A stretch of DNA of 64,000 bases from Belnapia sp. F-4-1. Its GTDB lineage: Bacteria; Pseudomonadota; Alphaproteobacteria; Acetobacterales; Acetobacteraceae. This document shows positions 34,805 through 43,381 of the stretch, piece by piece. Where the stretch lies: the NCBI RefSeq assembly GCF_000802185.1, contig NZ_KN676113.1:3076856-3140855 (forward strand), read 5' to 3'. A model generated the notes under the pieces. The model ran no database searches. It was not told the DNA's origin and saw only the letters and a list, made by a program, of their open reading frames with translations. Position 1 is the first letter of the stretch. Every line of letters starts with the position of its first letter. The position numbers were made by a program, and so were the translations under genes.

Positions 34805-36136
34805 ATGACCTCCCATGCCGAACTCCTCCAGGACCTCGTCGCCGCCGCCCGCCATGCCGGCGCCGATGCCGCGGATGCGCTGCTGGTCGCTTCCGCCTCG
34901 CTCTCCGTCCAGCGCCGCCTCGGCAAGATCGAGCAGCTGGAACGGGCGGAAGGCTTCGACCTCGGCCTCCGCGTCTTCCTCGGCCAGCGCCAGGCCATCG
35001 TCTCCTCGACCGACCCCTCGCCGCGCGGCTTCCAGGCGCTTGCCGAGCGCGCCGTCGCCATGGCCCGCGTCGTGCCGGAAGATCCCTTCGCCGGCCTGCC
35101 CGAGGCGCCGGACGGGCTGATCGCGTCCGCCCTCGAGCTGGAAGACCCCACGGAACCGGGCGCCGAGGAGCTCATCGCCCGTTGTGCCGCCGCCGAGGAT
35201 GCGGCGCTCGCCATTGCCGGCGTGACCAACTCCGAGGGCTCCGAGGCCGGCTTCTCCCGCTACACCATCGCGCTCGCCGCCTCGAACGGCTTCGCTGGCG
35301 AGTATGCCCGTACCAGCCATTCCATCTCCGCCACCGCCCTGGCCGGGCAGGGGACGGGGATGGAGCGCGACTACGATTACTCCAGCGCCGTCTTCCTCGC
35401 CGACCTCGAGGATGCCGCGGCCATCGGCCGCCGTGCCGGGGAAAAGGCGGTGGCCCGCCTCAACCCGACCCGCCCGAAGACTGCCCGCCTGCCCGTCGTC
35501 TACGACCCGCGCGTGGCGACCTCGCTGCTCGGCCACCTCGCCGGCGCCATCAACGGCGCCGCCGTGGCGCGCGGCACGAGCTTCCTCCGCGACCGGCTCG
35601 GCCAGCGGGTCATGGCCGCCGGCCTTTCGGTGATCGACGACCCGACACGCCGCCGCGGCTTCCGCAGCCGGCCCTTCGACGGCGAGGGAATGCAGGGCAT
35701 CCGCCGCAGCATCGTCGAGGACGGCGTGCTCACCACCTGGATCCTCGACTGGCGCAGCGCCCGCCAGCTCGGCATGGCCTCCACCGGCCATGCCAGCCGC
35801 GGCACCGGCGGCCCGCCCGGCCCGGCGCCGACCAACCTCTACCTCGCCCCGGGCAGCCTGACGCCGACCGCGCTGATGGCCGATATCCGCGAAGGGCTCT
35901 ACGTCACCGAGCTGATCGGCATGGGCGTCAACGGCGTCACCGGCGACTACAGCCGTGGCGCCGCCGGCTTCATGATCCGCGACGGCGCCCTGGCCGAGCC
36001 GGTCTCCGAGGTCACCATCGCCGGCAACGTGAAGGACATGCTGCTCCACATGACGCCGGCGGACGACCTCGAATTCCGCCGCGGCACCGACAGCCCGACC
36101 GTCCGCGTCGAGGGCCTGACCATGGCAGGCGGATGA
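34805..36136 (+). CDS. pmbA: TldE/PmbA-family metalloprotease-like protein
   Basis: A 443-residue PmbA (TldE) homologue. The N-terminal domain (about residues 1-190) contains LERAEGFDLGLRVFLGQRQA. The C-terminal domain has YDPRVATSLLGHLAGAINGA, the GTGGPPGPAPTNLYLAPG block and the glycine-rich closing GDYSRGAAGFMIRDGALAEPV. TldD-TldE forms a zinc protease that removes leader peptides and degrades unfolded peptides. PmbA itself lacks the HExxxH zinc site and acts as the partner of TldD, whose gene is not in the window. ATG 34805 is 76 bases after the hydroxylase stop. Confidence 0.94.
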   Translation: MTSHAELLQDLVAAARHAGADAADALLVASASLSVQRRLGKIEQLERAEGFDLGLRVFLGQRQAIVSSTDPSPRGFQALAERAVAMARVVPEDPFAGLPEAPDGLIASALELEDPTEPGAEELIARCAAAEDAALAIAGVTNSEGSEAGFSRYTIALAASNGFAGEYARTSHSISATALAGQGTGMERDYDYSSAVFLADLEDAAAIGRRAGEKAVARLNPTRPKTARLPVVYDPRVATSLLGHLAGAINGAAVARGTSFLRDRLGQRVMAAGLSVIDDPTRRRGFRSRPFDGEGMQGIRRSIVEDGVLTTWILDWRSARQLGMASTGHASRGTGGPPGPAPTNLYLAPGSLTPTALMADIREGLYVTELIGMGVNGVTGDYSRGAAGFMIRDGALAEPVSEVTIAGNVKDMLLHMTPADDLEFRRGTDSPTVRVEGLTMAGG

Positions 36137-36198
36137 TGCAATTGGCGATGCGCCTCCCTATATTGCCGATAATTCAGAAACACGGAGATTCGGTCCTG

Positions 36199-37146
36199 AT
36201 GCGTCGCCCCACCCTCTTCCTCGCCGCCGCCGTCCTGGCGCTGGCCCCCGCGTTCGCGGATGCGCGGCCGGGTGGCGGCACCTCGACCGGCAGCCGCGGC
36301 AGCCGCACCTACAGCGCCCCGCCGGCCACCAGCACGGCGCCCAATACCGCCCGGCCGATGGAGCGCTCGATGGACGCCGGCCGCCCGGCTGCGACCGCTG
36401 GCCAGCAGGCCACCCGCCCGCCGATCGGCCAACCCAACCTGGCCGGCGGCTTCTTCTCCCGCTCGCCCTTCATGGCCGGGATGATGGGCGGCCTGATCGG
36501 AGTCGGCCTCGGCGGCCTGCTCTTCGGCAATGGGCTGTTCAGCGGCTTCACCGGCATCGGCTCCATCTTCGGCCTGCTGCTGCAGATCGGGCTGATCTTC
36601 CTCCTGGTCCGGCTGGTGATGGGCTTCATCCGCCGCCGCCAGCCGCAGCCGGCCATGGCTGGCATGCCGCAGGGCATGGCCCGCGAGGCGATGGACGGCC
36701 CGCGGCCGATGGGCGGCGCCGGCGGCGCGCCTTCCGCCGCCATCCAGGTCACGCCGGCCGACTTCCAGGCCTTCGAAGCGGCCCTCCAGCGCATCAACGC
36801 GGCCTGGAACAGCCATGACGAGGCCGGGATGCGCGCCGTCGCCACGCCCGAGATGCTGCGCTACTTCGGTGACGACCTGGCCGATCTCGACCGCCGCGGC
36901 CTCCGCAACGAGACCCGCGACGTCAAGCTGGAGCAGGGCGACCTCGCCGAGGCCTGGCGCGAGGGCAGCCGGGAGTTCGCCACGGTCGCCATGCGCTTCT
37001 CGATGATCGACGTGACCCGCCGGGTCAGCGACGGCACGGTGGTCGAGGGCGACCCGAATCGCCGCACCGAGGCGACGGAAGTCTGGACCTTCATGCGGGT
37101 GCAGGGTGGTCCCTGGATGCTCTCGGCGATCCAGCAGACCGGCTGA
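36199..37146 (+). CDS. Tim44-like domain membrane protein
   Basis: A 315-residue protein with a signal peptide (MRRPTLFLAAAVLALAPAFADA). A Ser/Thr/Pro-rich linker follows. Two hydrophobic segments, one glycine-rich (GMMGGLIGVGLGGLLFGNGLF) and one typical helix (GLLLQIGLIFLLVRLVMGF), run to about residue 140. The Tim44-like C-terminal domain occupies residues 185-315 (DFQAFEAALQRINAAWNSHD, VWTFMRVQGGPWMLSAIQQ). Bacterial members are poorly characterised envelope proteins related in fold to the mitochondrial import component Tim44. ATG 36199 gives the signal peptide; an ATG at 36133, overlapping the pmbA stop, is an alternative. A strong hairpin follows the stop. Confidence 0.88.
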   Translation: MRRPTLFLAAAVLALAPAFADARPGGGTSTGSRGSRTYSAPPATSTAPNTARPMERSMDAGRPAATAGQQATRPPIGQPNLAGGFFSRSPFMAGMMGGLIGVGLGGLLFGNGLFSGFTGIGSIFGLLLQIGLIFLLVRLVMGFIRRRQPQPAMAGMPQGMAREAMDGPRPMGGAGGAPSAAIQVTPADFQAFEAALQRINAAWNSHDEAGMRAVATPEMLRYFGDDLADLDRRGLRNETRDVKLEQGDLAEAWREGSREFATVAMRFSMIDVTRRVSDGTVVEGDPNRRTEATEVWTFMRVQGGPWMLSAIQQTG

Positions 37147-37171
37147 GAATTTTCAACATTCCGTCACAAAC

Positions 37172-37202
37172 GCGCCGCCATTCCGGTTAGGAGTGGCGGC
37201 GC
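37172..37202 (+). terminator. GC-rich hairpin after the Tim44-like gene
   Basis: GCGCCGCCA (37172-37180) pairs with TGGCGGCGC (37194-37202), extended inward by one T-G and three Watson-Crick pairs around a GGTTA loop. It starts 26 bases after the stop codon. The downstream bases AGTCGTAATTGT are not a T-run, so termination may be inefficient or factor-assisted. Confidence 0.55.
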
Positions 37203-37279
37203 AGTCGTAATTGTGGCCGGCTGGGACCAAATCATGGCATAACCATGGCAGACCTTGTCCCCTTCGCCGGAGGCCCGTT

Positions 37280-37465
37280 ATGATCCCGCTCTGCTTCCTG
37301 GCCGTCCTCGCCGCCGTCGGTGGCCTCGCCGCCGTCGGCCTCGCCCTCGGCACTGCAGCCGCCTCCATCCTGTTGCTGGCCGCGCCCGTGCTCGGCCTCG
37401 TCTCCCTCGCCAGCGGCCTCGCCGCCGCCGTGCTGGCGCTGCGCCGGAAGAGCGTCTTCGCCTAA
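37280..37465 (+). CDS. Small hydrophobic membrane protein, unknown
   Basis: A 61-residue protein that is almost entirely hydrophobic, with two adjacent membrane helices (CFLAVLAAVGGLAAVGLAL and ILLLAAPVLGLVSLASGLAA) and a positively charged tail LRRKSVFA. ATG 37280 has GGAGG with ideal spacing, which is the main support beyond composition. No family is recognised. It sits alone between the Tim44-like gene and the LPS operon. Confidence 0.55.
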   Translation: MIPLCFLAVLAAVGGLAAVGLALGTAAASILLLAAPVLGLVSLASGLAAAVLALRRKSVFA

Positions 37466-37609
37466 CCCGCTCCGCAAGACCGCCTGGCGGCTTCGGGGGA
37501 TCTGGATTTTTCCTGGCGTTCCTGGCGCAGCCATGAAGGCGCGCCTCGCCCTCCCTATTCCGGCTCCGCACGGGGCATGCTAGGGCGGCGGGCCCATGCC
37601 CCGCCCGCC

Positions 37610-38299
37610 ATGTTCCGCCGCCTGATCCGGCATCCCACCACCCAGGCGGCCTTCGCCAAGGCGCTCGGTCTTTATCTGGCCCTGGTCTTCCGCACCACGC
37701 GTTGGACCTTGCTGGGCGAACCTCACCTCGCCGCCGCTCTCGGCACCGAGGGGCGCCCCATCCTCGCCGCCTTCTGGCATGAACGGCTGCCGATGATGCC
37801 GATGCTCTGGCTGCGAGCCCGCGCCGCGGAGCCGCGCCTCGCCGCCGTCCATGCCCATGTACTGGTTTCCCGCCACCGCGACGGCCGCTTCATCGGCGAC
37901 ATCGTCAGGCGCTTCCGGCTGGAGCTGGTGCATGCCTCCACCTCGCGCGGCGGCGCCACCGGCATGCGCCAGCTGCTGCGGGTGCTGGGGCAGGGGGATA
38001 TGGTCGTCATCACCCCGGATGGTCCCCGCGGCCCGCGCCGCCGCGCCGCCCCCGGCGTCGCCCAGCTTGCGGCGCTCGCCGGCATCCCGGTCCTGCCCTG
38101 CGCCGCCCGCAGCAGCCGCGCCCGCCTGCTGCGCAGTTGGGACCGGATGGTGCTGCCGCTGCCCTTCGCCCGCGGCGTGCTGGTGATGGGCCCGCCCGTC
38201 CCGGTGGAGCGTGCCGCCCCGCTCGCCGCCCTGCCGGCGATCGAGGCCGCGCTCACCGCGGCCTGCGACGCTGCCGATGCCTGGGTCGCCGCAGGATGA
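37610..38299 (+). CDS. DUF374 lysophospholipid/LPS acyltransferase-like protein
   Basis: A 229-residue DUF374 protein of the lysophospholipid-acyltransferase superfamily. HxxxD-like motifs are modified: AAFWHERLPMMPML near residue 55, then SRHRDGRFIGDIVRRF and the conserved substrate block VITPDGPRGPRRRAAPGVAQLA (about residues 134-155). Members lie with waaA in many alphaproteobacteria and are presumed to act in lipid A or phospholipid acylation; no activity is proven. The stop overlaps the waaA ATG by four bases. It is the first gene of the LPS operon (DUF374-waaA-lpxK-lpxL-like). Confidence 0.88.
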   Translation: MFRRLIRHPTTQAAFAKALGLYLALVFRTTRWTLLGEPHLAAALGTEGRPILAAFWHERLPMMPMLWLRARAAEPRLAAVHAHVLVSRHRDGRFIGDIVRRFRLELVHASTSRGGATGMRQLLRVLGQGDMVVITPDGPRGPRRRAAPGVAQLAALAGIPVLPCAARSSRARLLRSWDRMVLPLPFARGVLVMGPPVPVERAAPLAALPAIEAALTAACDAADAWVAAG

Positions 38300-39609
38300 G
38301 CCTTGCCGGCCTCGCCTGGCGATGCGGCGCGACGCTCGCCTCCCCGCTGCTGCCGCTCTGGCTGCGCCTCCGCCGGCGCCGCGGCAAGGAGATCGCTGGC
38401 CGCCTGCCGGAGCGCCGCGGCCTCGCCGCCGTTCGCCCGCCCGGACCACTGCTTTGGCTGCACGCCGCCAGCATCGGCGAGACGCTTTCGCTGCTGCCCG
38501 TGCTGGATGCGCTCGCCGCCCGCGCCCCGGGCCTCACCATGCTGCTGACCACCGGCACCGTCACCAGCGCCGCCTTGCTCGAACGCCGCCTGCCCGACGC
38601 GCTTCGCCCGCAGGTGATCCATCGCTTCGTCCCGCTCGACGTCCCCGCCTGGGTCGCCCGCTTCCTCGACGCCTGGCGCCCCGACGCGGCCGGCCTTGTC
38701 GAATCGGAGCTTTGGCCGAACCTGATCCGGGCCGCCCGCATCCGCCGCCTGCCGCTGGTGCTGATCAACGGCCGTCTTTCCGCCCGTTCCGCCGCCCGCT
38801 GGCGCCTCGCCCCGGCGCTGGGGCGGGAGCTGATGGCGGCCTTCACCCTCATCCTGGCGCAAAGCGGGGCCGACGCCGCCCGCTTCGCCGCCCTCGGTGC
38901 CCGCGATGTCCATGCCCCCGGCAACCTGAAGGAGGCCGCGCCTCCGCTTCCGGCCGACCCCACCGCCCTCGCAGCGCTGCGGGATGCCATCGGCCCCCGC
39001 CCGGTTCTGCTCGGCGCCGCCACCCATCCGGGCGAGGAGGCGATGCTGATCGCCACCCATGGCCAGCTCGCAGCCGAATTCCCAGGCCTGCTGACCATCC
39101 TTGTCCCTCGCCACCCCGAGCGCGGCGCAGCCATCGCCGCCGAAGCCGGCAGCCTCCCAACCATCCGCCGCAGCGCCGGCGCCCTCCCCGGGCCGGGGAC
39201 GGCGCTTTACATCGCCGACACGCTGGGCGAACTCGGCCTTTTCTACCGCCTGGCCCATGTCGCCCTGGTCGGCGGCTCCCTCGTGCCGCATGGCGGGCAG
39301 AACCCGCTGGAGCCAGCCCGGCTCGGCTGCCCCATCCTGCTCGGCCCGCACACCGGCAATTTCACCGATATTGCGGCGCGGTTGCTGGCCGCCGGCGGCG
39401 CCCGCCTCGTCACCCCGCCTGAGCCGGGGGCGCTGGCCGCGGCCATCCGCGCCGTGCTATCCAACCCGGATCATGGCCGAAATCTGGCAAAGGCCGCCGC
39501 CGCCGCCATCGCGCCGGCCGCCACCTTGCCGGACCAGGTGGCCGAGGCGCTGCTGCACCTGCTGCCAGCCGCCGGGGATGAGGACCGATCGACGCCCGAT
39601 GCCCAGTGA
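38296..39609 (+). CDS. waaA: 3-deoxy-D-manno-octulosonic acid transferase
   Basis: A GT30 glycosyltransferase (KdtA) of 437 residues that adds Kdo from CMP-Kdo to lipid IVA on the cytoplasmic face of the inner membrane. The N-terminal anchor is followed by the catalytic glutamate region WLHAASIGETLSLLP (about residues 54-68) and by GLVESELWPNLI. The C-terminal domain carries VLLGAATHPGEEAMLI and LVGGSLVPHGGQNPLEPARLG, the CMP-binding part. It overlaps the DUF374 gene by four bases, and lpxK follows after 18 bases. One or two Kdo additions cannot be told apart by inspection. Confidence 0.95.
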   Translation: MSLAGLAWRCGATLASPLLPLWLRLRRRRGKEIAGRLPERRGLAAVRPPGPLLWLHAASIGETLSLLPVLDALAARAPGLTMLLTTGTVTSAALLERRLPDALRPQVIHRFVPLDVPAWVARFLDAWRPDAAGLVESELWPNLIRAARIRRLPLVLINGRLSARSAARWRLAPALGRELMAAFTLILAQSGADAARFAALGARDVHAPGNLKEAAPPLPADPTALAALRDAIGPRPVLLGAATHPGEEAMLIATHGQLAAEFPGLLTILVPRHPERGAAIAAEAGSLPTIRRSAGALPGPGTALYIADTLGELGLFYRLAHVALVGGSLVPHGGQNPLEPARLGCPILLGPHTGNFTDIAARLLAAGGARLVTPPEPGALAAAIRAVLSNPDHGRNLAKAAAAAIAPAATLPDQVAEALLHLLPAAGDEDRSTPDAQ

Positions 39610-39627
39610 CGCGATGACGACCGCCTG

Positions 39628-40617
39628 ATGCGCGCCCCGGATTTCTGGGGCGGCGACGGCTCCGGCCTGTTGCCGCTGCTGCTTTCCCCCATTGCCTCCC
39701 TCTACGGCGCGGCAACGGCGCGGCGTATGGCGAAGCCCGGCTGGCAGGCCCCGGTGCCGGTGATCTGCTGCGGCAACGCCACCGCGGGCGGCGCCGGCAA
39801 GACCACCGTTTCGCTCGATCTCGGCCAGCGCCTGGCCAATCGCGGCATCGCCGTGCATTTCCTCCTCCGCGGCTATGGCGGCAAGCTGCGCGGCCCCGTC
39901 CGCGTCGACCCCGCCATCCATGACAGCCAGGCGGTCGGCGACGAGGCCCTGTTGCTCGCCGCCGACCGCCCGGCCTGGATCTCGGCCGACCGCGCCGCTG
40001 GCGCCCGTGCCGCCATTGCTGCCGGCGCCCAGGCCATCATCCTCGATGACGGGCTGCAGAACCCGACGCTGGAGAAGGACCTTTCCTTCCTTATCGTCGA
40101 CGGCAATTTCGGCTTCGGCAACAACCGCATCATCCCCTCCGGGCCGCTGCGCGAGCCGGTCGCCGCCGCCGCCGCCCGCTGCCGCGCCGCCATCATTATC
40201 GGCGAGGACGAGGCCGGTGCGGAGAGCCTGCTCCCACCCGGCACCCGCATCCTCCGCGCCCACCAGCGCCCCGCGCCCGAGGCATCGATGCTCGCCGGCC
40301 AGCCGGTCCATGCCTTCTGCGGCATCGGCAACCCGCGGAAATTCTTCGCCACCCTGGCCGAGGTCGGCGCCGTCGTCGCCGGCCGCGCGCCCTTCGCCGA
40401 CCACTACCCCTTCGACGAGGGCGACATGCGCGAGATCCTGGCCGAAGCTGACAGGCTGCGCGCCATCCCCGTCACCACCCGAAAGGACTTCGTGCGCATC
40501 CCGGCCGCCTTCCGCAGCCGGGTGACGGTGGTGAACATCGGCCTGGAATGGGAGGACACGGCAGCGATCGAGGCGCTGCTCGACCCGCTCGCCCAGCGGG
40601 TGCCGATCCCGGCCTGA
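39628..40617 (+). CDS. lpxK: Tetraacyldisaccharide 4'-kinase
   Basis: LpxK, 329 residues, phosphorylates the 4'-position of the lipid A disaccharide. The P-loop is GNATAGGAGKTTVSLDLGQR (about residues 50-69). The family signatures FLLRGYGGKLRGPVRVD and ILDDGLQNPTLEKDLSFLIVDG follow, and the C-terminal GIGNPRKFFATLAEVG and DHYPFDEGDM are conserved. An N-terminal membrane-associating helix is present (LLPLLLSPIASLYGAA). It sits between waaA and an LpxL-like acyltransferase gene, with one base before the latter. Confidence 0.96.
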   Translation: MRAPDFWGGDGSGLLPLLLSPIASLYGAATARRMAKPGWQAPVPVICCGNATAGGAGKTTVSLDLGQRLANRGIAVHFLLRGYGGKLRGPVRVDPAIHDSQAVGDEALLLAADRPAWISADRAAGARAAIAAGAQAIILDDGLQNPTLEKDLSFLIVDGNFGFGNNRIIPSGPLREPVAAAAARCRAAIIIGEDEAGAESLLPPGTRILRAHQRPAPEASMLAGQPVHAFCGIGNPRKFFATLAEVGAVVAGRAPFADHYPFDEGDMREILAEADRLRAIPVTTRKDFVRIPAAFRSRVTVVNIGLEWEDTAAIEALLDPLAQRVPIPA

Positions 40618-40618
40618 C

Positions 40619-41482
40619 ATGGCGCGCTTCCAGCATCGGCTCGAAACCGCAGCCGCCCGGCTGCTGCTCGGCCTTTCGCGCCGGCTCGGCCCCCGCCGCG
40701 CCTCCGACTTCGGCGGCTGGCTGGCGCGCAGCATCGGCCCGCTGCTGCCCGTCACCCGCACCGCCCGCCGCAACCTGACCCGCGCCCTGCCGGGCCTCGC
40801 CGCCGCCGAGCGCGACCGCGTGGTGCGCGCCATGTGGGACAATCTCGGCCGTACCGCCGCCGAGCTGGCGCATCTGCCGGCGCTCGAGTGGGAGATGGAA
40901 GGGAGGGAGTACCTGGAGCCCATCGCCGAGCGCGGCGGCCCGGCCATCCTCGTCTCCGGCCATATCGGCAATTGGGAGGTGCTGCCCCCCGCGCTCGCCA
41001 CCATGGGCATCCGCATGGGCAGCGTGTACCGCGCCGCCGACAATGCGGAGGTCGATGCCCTCATTGCCGCCTGCCGCGCCGAGGCCGTGGCCGGCGACCC
41101 GCTGCCGCTCTTCCCGAAGGGCTCTGCCGGCGCCCGCGCCGCGCTGCGCTACCTGTCGGGGGGCGGCGTCCTCGGCATGCTCGCCGACCAGAAGCTGAAC
41201 GACGGCATCGCCGTCCCGCTGCTCGGCCTGCCGGCGATGACCGCCCCGGCGCCGGCGCAACTGGCCTTGCGCTTCGGCTGCCCGATCATCCCCGGCCATG
41301 TCGAGCGTCTCGGCCCCTGCCGCTTCCGCCTGGTGGTGGAGCCGCCCCTGCCGGTGCCGCCGGGCGAGGACCGCCAGGCGCAGATCCTGGCACTGACCAC
41401 GGCGGTCAACGACCGGCTTTCCGCCTGGATCACCGAGCGCCCGGCCGAATGGCTCTGGCTGCACCGCCGCTGGCCGGCCTGA
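40619..41482 (+). CDS. Lipid A lauroyl/myristoyl acyltransferase, LpxL/HtrB-like
   Basis: A 287-residue late lipid A acyltransferase. The HX4E catalytic motif is H115...E120 in SGHIGNWEVLPP. An N-terminal anchor and the C-terminal WLWLHRRWPA are also present. It adds a secondary acyl chain to Kdo-lipid IVA. It ends the operon that also encodes WaaA and LpxK, which gives the acceptor in the right order. A related protein encoded at 12929 lies in the acpXL cluster and probably transfers the very long chain, so this copy should be the ordinary C12-C14 enzyme. Confidence 0.9.
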   Translation: MARFQHRLETAAARLLLGLSRRLGPRRASDFGGWLARSIGPLLPVTRTARRNLTRALPGLAAAERDRVVRAMWDNLGRTAAELAHLPALEWEMEGREYLEPIAERGGPAILVSGHIGNWEVLPPALATMGIRMGSVYRAADNAEVDALIAACRAEAVAGDPLPLFPKGSAGARAALRYLSGGGVLGMLADQKLNDGIAVPLLGLPAMTAPAPAQLALRFGCPIIPGHVERLGPCRFRLVVEPPLPVPPGEDRQAQILALTTAVNDRLSAWITERPAEWLWLHRRWPA

Positions 41483-41496
41483 CGGCGGTGTGACTG

Positions 41497-41537
41497 TACC
41501 GGCTGGACGGTTTGCTTGACGAACCGTCCAGCCGGTA
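41497..41537. promoter_or_regulatory. Perfect 16-bp inverted repeat, probable TetR operator
   Basis: TACCGGCTGGACGGTT (41497-41512) and its exact reverse complement AACCGTCCAGCCGGTA (41522-41537) flank nine bases. The repeat overlaps the proposed -35 and -10 boxes and ends 13 bases before the tetR ATG. This is the expected placement for autorepression by the TetR-family protein encoded next. Confidence 0.75.
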
Positions 41538-41541
41538 TAGT
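41512..41541 (+). promoter_or_regulatory. Promoter of the tetR-DevBCA operon
   Basis: TTGCTT (41512-41517), 18 bases, TATAGT (41536-41541). A better -35 match, TTGACG at 41516, leaves only 14 bases of spacer. With this -10 box the transcript would begin within a few bases of the ATG at 41551, so the mRNA may be leaderless. Confidence 0.5.
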
Positions 41542-41550
41542 GTTGTCACC

Positions 41551-42132
41551 ATGATGGATGGCTCGATTCACCCAATGCCGGTCGATGCCCGCACCCGTAT
41601 CTTCGATGCGGCGGAATCGCTGGTCCGCGCCAAGGGCGTCGCCGGCCTCACCCTCGAGGCCGTTGCCCGCCTCGCCGGCGTCTCGAAGGGCGGGCTGCTC
41701 TACCATTTCGCCTCCAAGGAGGCGCTGCTTACCGGCCTCATCGCCCGCATGGCCGAGTTCATGGCGGAGGATTTCGCCGCCGGCGTCGCCGCCCAGCCGG
41801 AAGGCCCAGGCCGTGTCGCCCGCGCCATGCTCGCCTGGGGCTTCGGCCAGACGCCGGAAGCGATGAACGAGCGCTGCGACCGCGCCGCCGCCGTCTTCCT
41901 CGCCACCTTCCATCACGACCCGGCCCTGCTCGACCCCGTGCGTGCCGTCATCGCCGGCATGCGCCGGCAGGTTGCTGAGGACGGCTTGCCCCCCGGCATC
42001 GGCGGCGTCGTCATGGCCGTGGGGGATGGGCTGTTCGTCGCTCGTATCTTCGGCACCTACACCCCGTCGCCCGAGGAGCTGGATGCCATGCACGCCACCC
42101 TCTCGCGCCTAATCGAGGAGGCCCTGCCATGA
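41551..42132 (+). CDS. TetR/AcrR-family transcriptional regulator
   Basis: A 193-residue repressor. The helix-turn-helix is in LTLEAVARLAGVSKGGLLYHFASKEALL (about residues 28-55 as a whole), and a C-terminal ligand-binding helical domain follows. The upstream perfect inverted repeat is its likely binding site. Its TGA overlaps the start of the small secreted-protein gene, and the whole exporter operon follows with overlaps, so it probably represses its own operon. There is no ribosome site before ATG 41551 (or 41554), in line with a leaderless message. The inducer is unknown. Confidence 0.9.
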   Translation: MMDGSIHPMPVDARTRIFDAAESLVRAKGVAGLTLEAVARLAGVSKGGLLYHFASKEALLTGLIARMAEFMAEDFAAGVAAQPEGPGRVARAMLAWGFGQTPEAMNERCDRAAAVFLATFHHDPALLDPVRAVIAGMRRQVAEDGLPPGIGGVVMAVGDGLFVARIFGTYTPSPEELDAMHATLSRLIEEALP

Positions 42133-42344
42133 GGCTGTCCACCGCGCTCGCCGGCGCCTTCCTCACCATGCTGGCGGCCGGCGCCGCCGCCGGCACGCAG
42201 TACCACCCCGTCATGCCCAGCTTCTTCGGCCTGATCGGCAACTGCCTGCGCGGCGATTCGCCGGACAGCGCGCTGCTCGCCTTCGACGTGCTGGACGAGG
42301 CGGAATTCCAGGCCCTGCTCGAGGCGGAGGCGCCCTCGCAGTGA
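42129..42344 (+). CDS. Small secreted protein in the DevBCA-type exporter operon
   Basis: A 71-residue protein with a signal peptide (MRLSTALAGAFLTMLAAGAAA, residues 1-21). The mature acidic part is about 50 residues, with one cysteine (FFGLIGNCLRG) and a helical end (LDEAEFQALLEAEAPSQ). The ATG overlaps the tetR stop, and its own TGA overlaps the next gene's GTG, so it is translated as part of the operon. No family is recognised. It could be an accessory factor or a cargo of the exporter; both are guesses. Confidence 0.6.
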   Translation: MRLSTALAGAFLTMLAAGAAAGTQYHPVMPSFFGLIGNCLRGDSPDSALLAFDVLDEAEFQALLEAEAPSQ

Positions 42345-43381
42345 ACCGCCGCGCGGCCCTGCTCGGCCTGCTGCTGGTCGCCCTGACCGGGGCCGGCCTC
42401 GCCTGGGTCCGCTTCACCGCCCGCGAGGCCGCCCCCATCGCGTCCGCCGAGGCCGCGCCCCTGGCGCCGCCCGGCGTCGGCGCCCTTGGCCGGGTGGAGC
42501 CCGCCAGCCGCATCCGCCGCCTCAACCCGCCGGGCGGCATGGCCGTCACCCGCCTCGACCGGCTGTTGGTCACCGAGGGAGACCAGGTCGAGGCCAGCCA
42601 GCTCATCGCCGAGTTCGGCGACCTGGCGCAGAAGGAGGCTGCCATCGCCCAGGCCGAGGCGCAGCTGGCCCAATCCCGCGCCGAGCTGGCCCGCATCCGC
42701 GCCGCCGGCCGGCCGGAGGAGATCGCCGCCCAGCGCGCCAGGATCGACGCCCTCCGCTTCGCCGAATCGAGCGCCCGCCGCGATGCCGAGCGGGCCGAGG
42801 CGCTGGTTCCCTCGGGCGCCGGCGGCGTGGCGCCTGCCGAGCGTGCCCGCTTCGCCGCGGCCCGCACCGCCGCCGAGCGCGCCGAGGCCGAGGCCACGCT
42901 GCAACGCCTGCTGGTGCCCCGTCCCGAGGATCTGGCCGTCGCCGAGGCCGAGCTCGCCGCCGCCGAGGCCGTCCTCGCCAAGGCCCGGGCCGATGCGACT
43001 CTCTCCCGCGTGACGGCCCCCATCGCCGGCACCATCCTCAAGATCTATGCCCGCCCCGGCGACCAGGTCGGCAGCGACGGGCTGCTCGACATGGCCGACC
43101 TCACCCGCCTCGACGTCGTTGCCGATGTCTACGAGACGGATGTCCCCCGCCTCCGCCAGGGCGCCCCGGCCGAGGTCATCGTCCCCGGCGACCCACGGCG
43201 CTACCCGGCGGAGCTGCGCGAGATCGGCTGGCTGGTTCGCCGCACCACCCAGGCTGGGACGGACCCGGTGGCCGCCGTCGATGCCCGCACGGTCGAAGTC
43301 CGCCTCACCCTCTCGCCCGAGGGCCGCGCCGCGCTGGAGCGCCGCGCCGGGATGCAGGTGCAGGTCTCGATCCAGCCATGA
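42341..43381 (+). CDS. Periplasmic adaptor (HlyD/DevB-like membrane-fusion protein)
   Basis: A membrane-fusion protein of 346 residues. An N-terminal membrane anchor is followed by the DevB-type opening GALGRVEPASRI. A half-lipoyl domain comes next, then a long alpha-helical hairpin (about residues 90-215, rich in Ala/Glu/Arg) and the second lipoyl and beta-barrel domain (APIAGTILKIYARPGDQVG and VVADVYETDVPRLRQG). It links the inner-membrane ABC pump to an outer-membrane channel. The start is GTG at 42341, overlapping the previous TGA. No TolC-like gene is in the window. Confidence 0.88.
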   Translation: MNRRAALLGLLLVALTGAGLAWVRFTAREAAPIASAEAAPLAPPGVGALGRVEPASRIRRLNPPGGMAVTRLDRLLVTEGDQVEASQLIAEFGDLAQKEAAIAQAEAQLAQSRAELARIRAAGRPEEIAAQRARIDALRFAESSARRDAERAEALVPSGAGGVAPAERARFAAARTAAERAEAEATLQRLLVPRPEDLAVAEAELAAAEAVLAKARADATLSRVTAPIAGTILKIYARPGDQVGSDGLLDMADLTRLDVVADVYETDVPRLRQGAPAEVIVPGDPRRYPAELREIGWLVRRTTQAGTDPVAAVDARTVEVRLTLSPEGRAALERRAGMQVQVSIQP

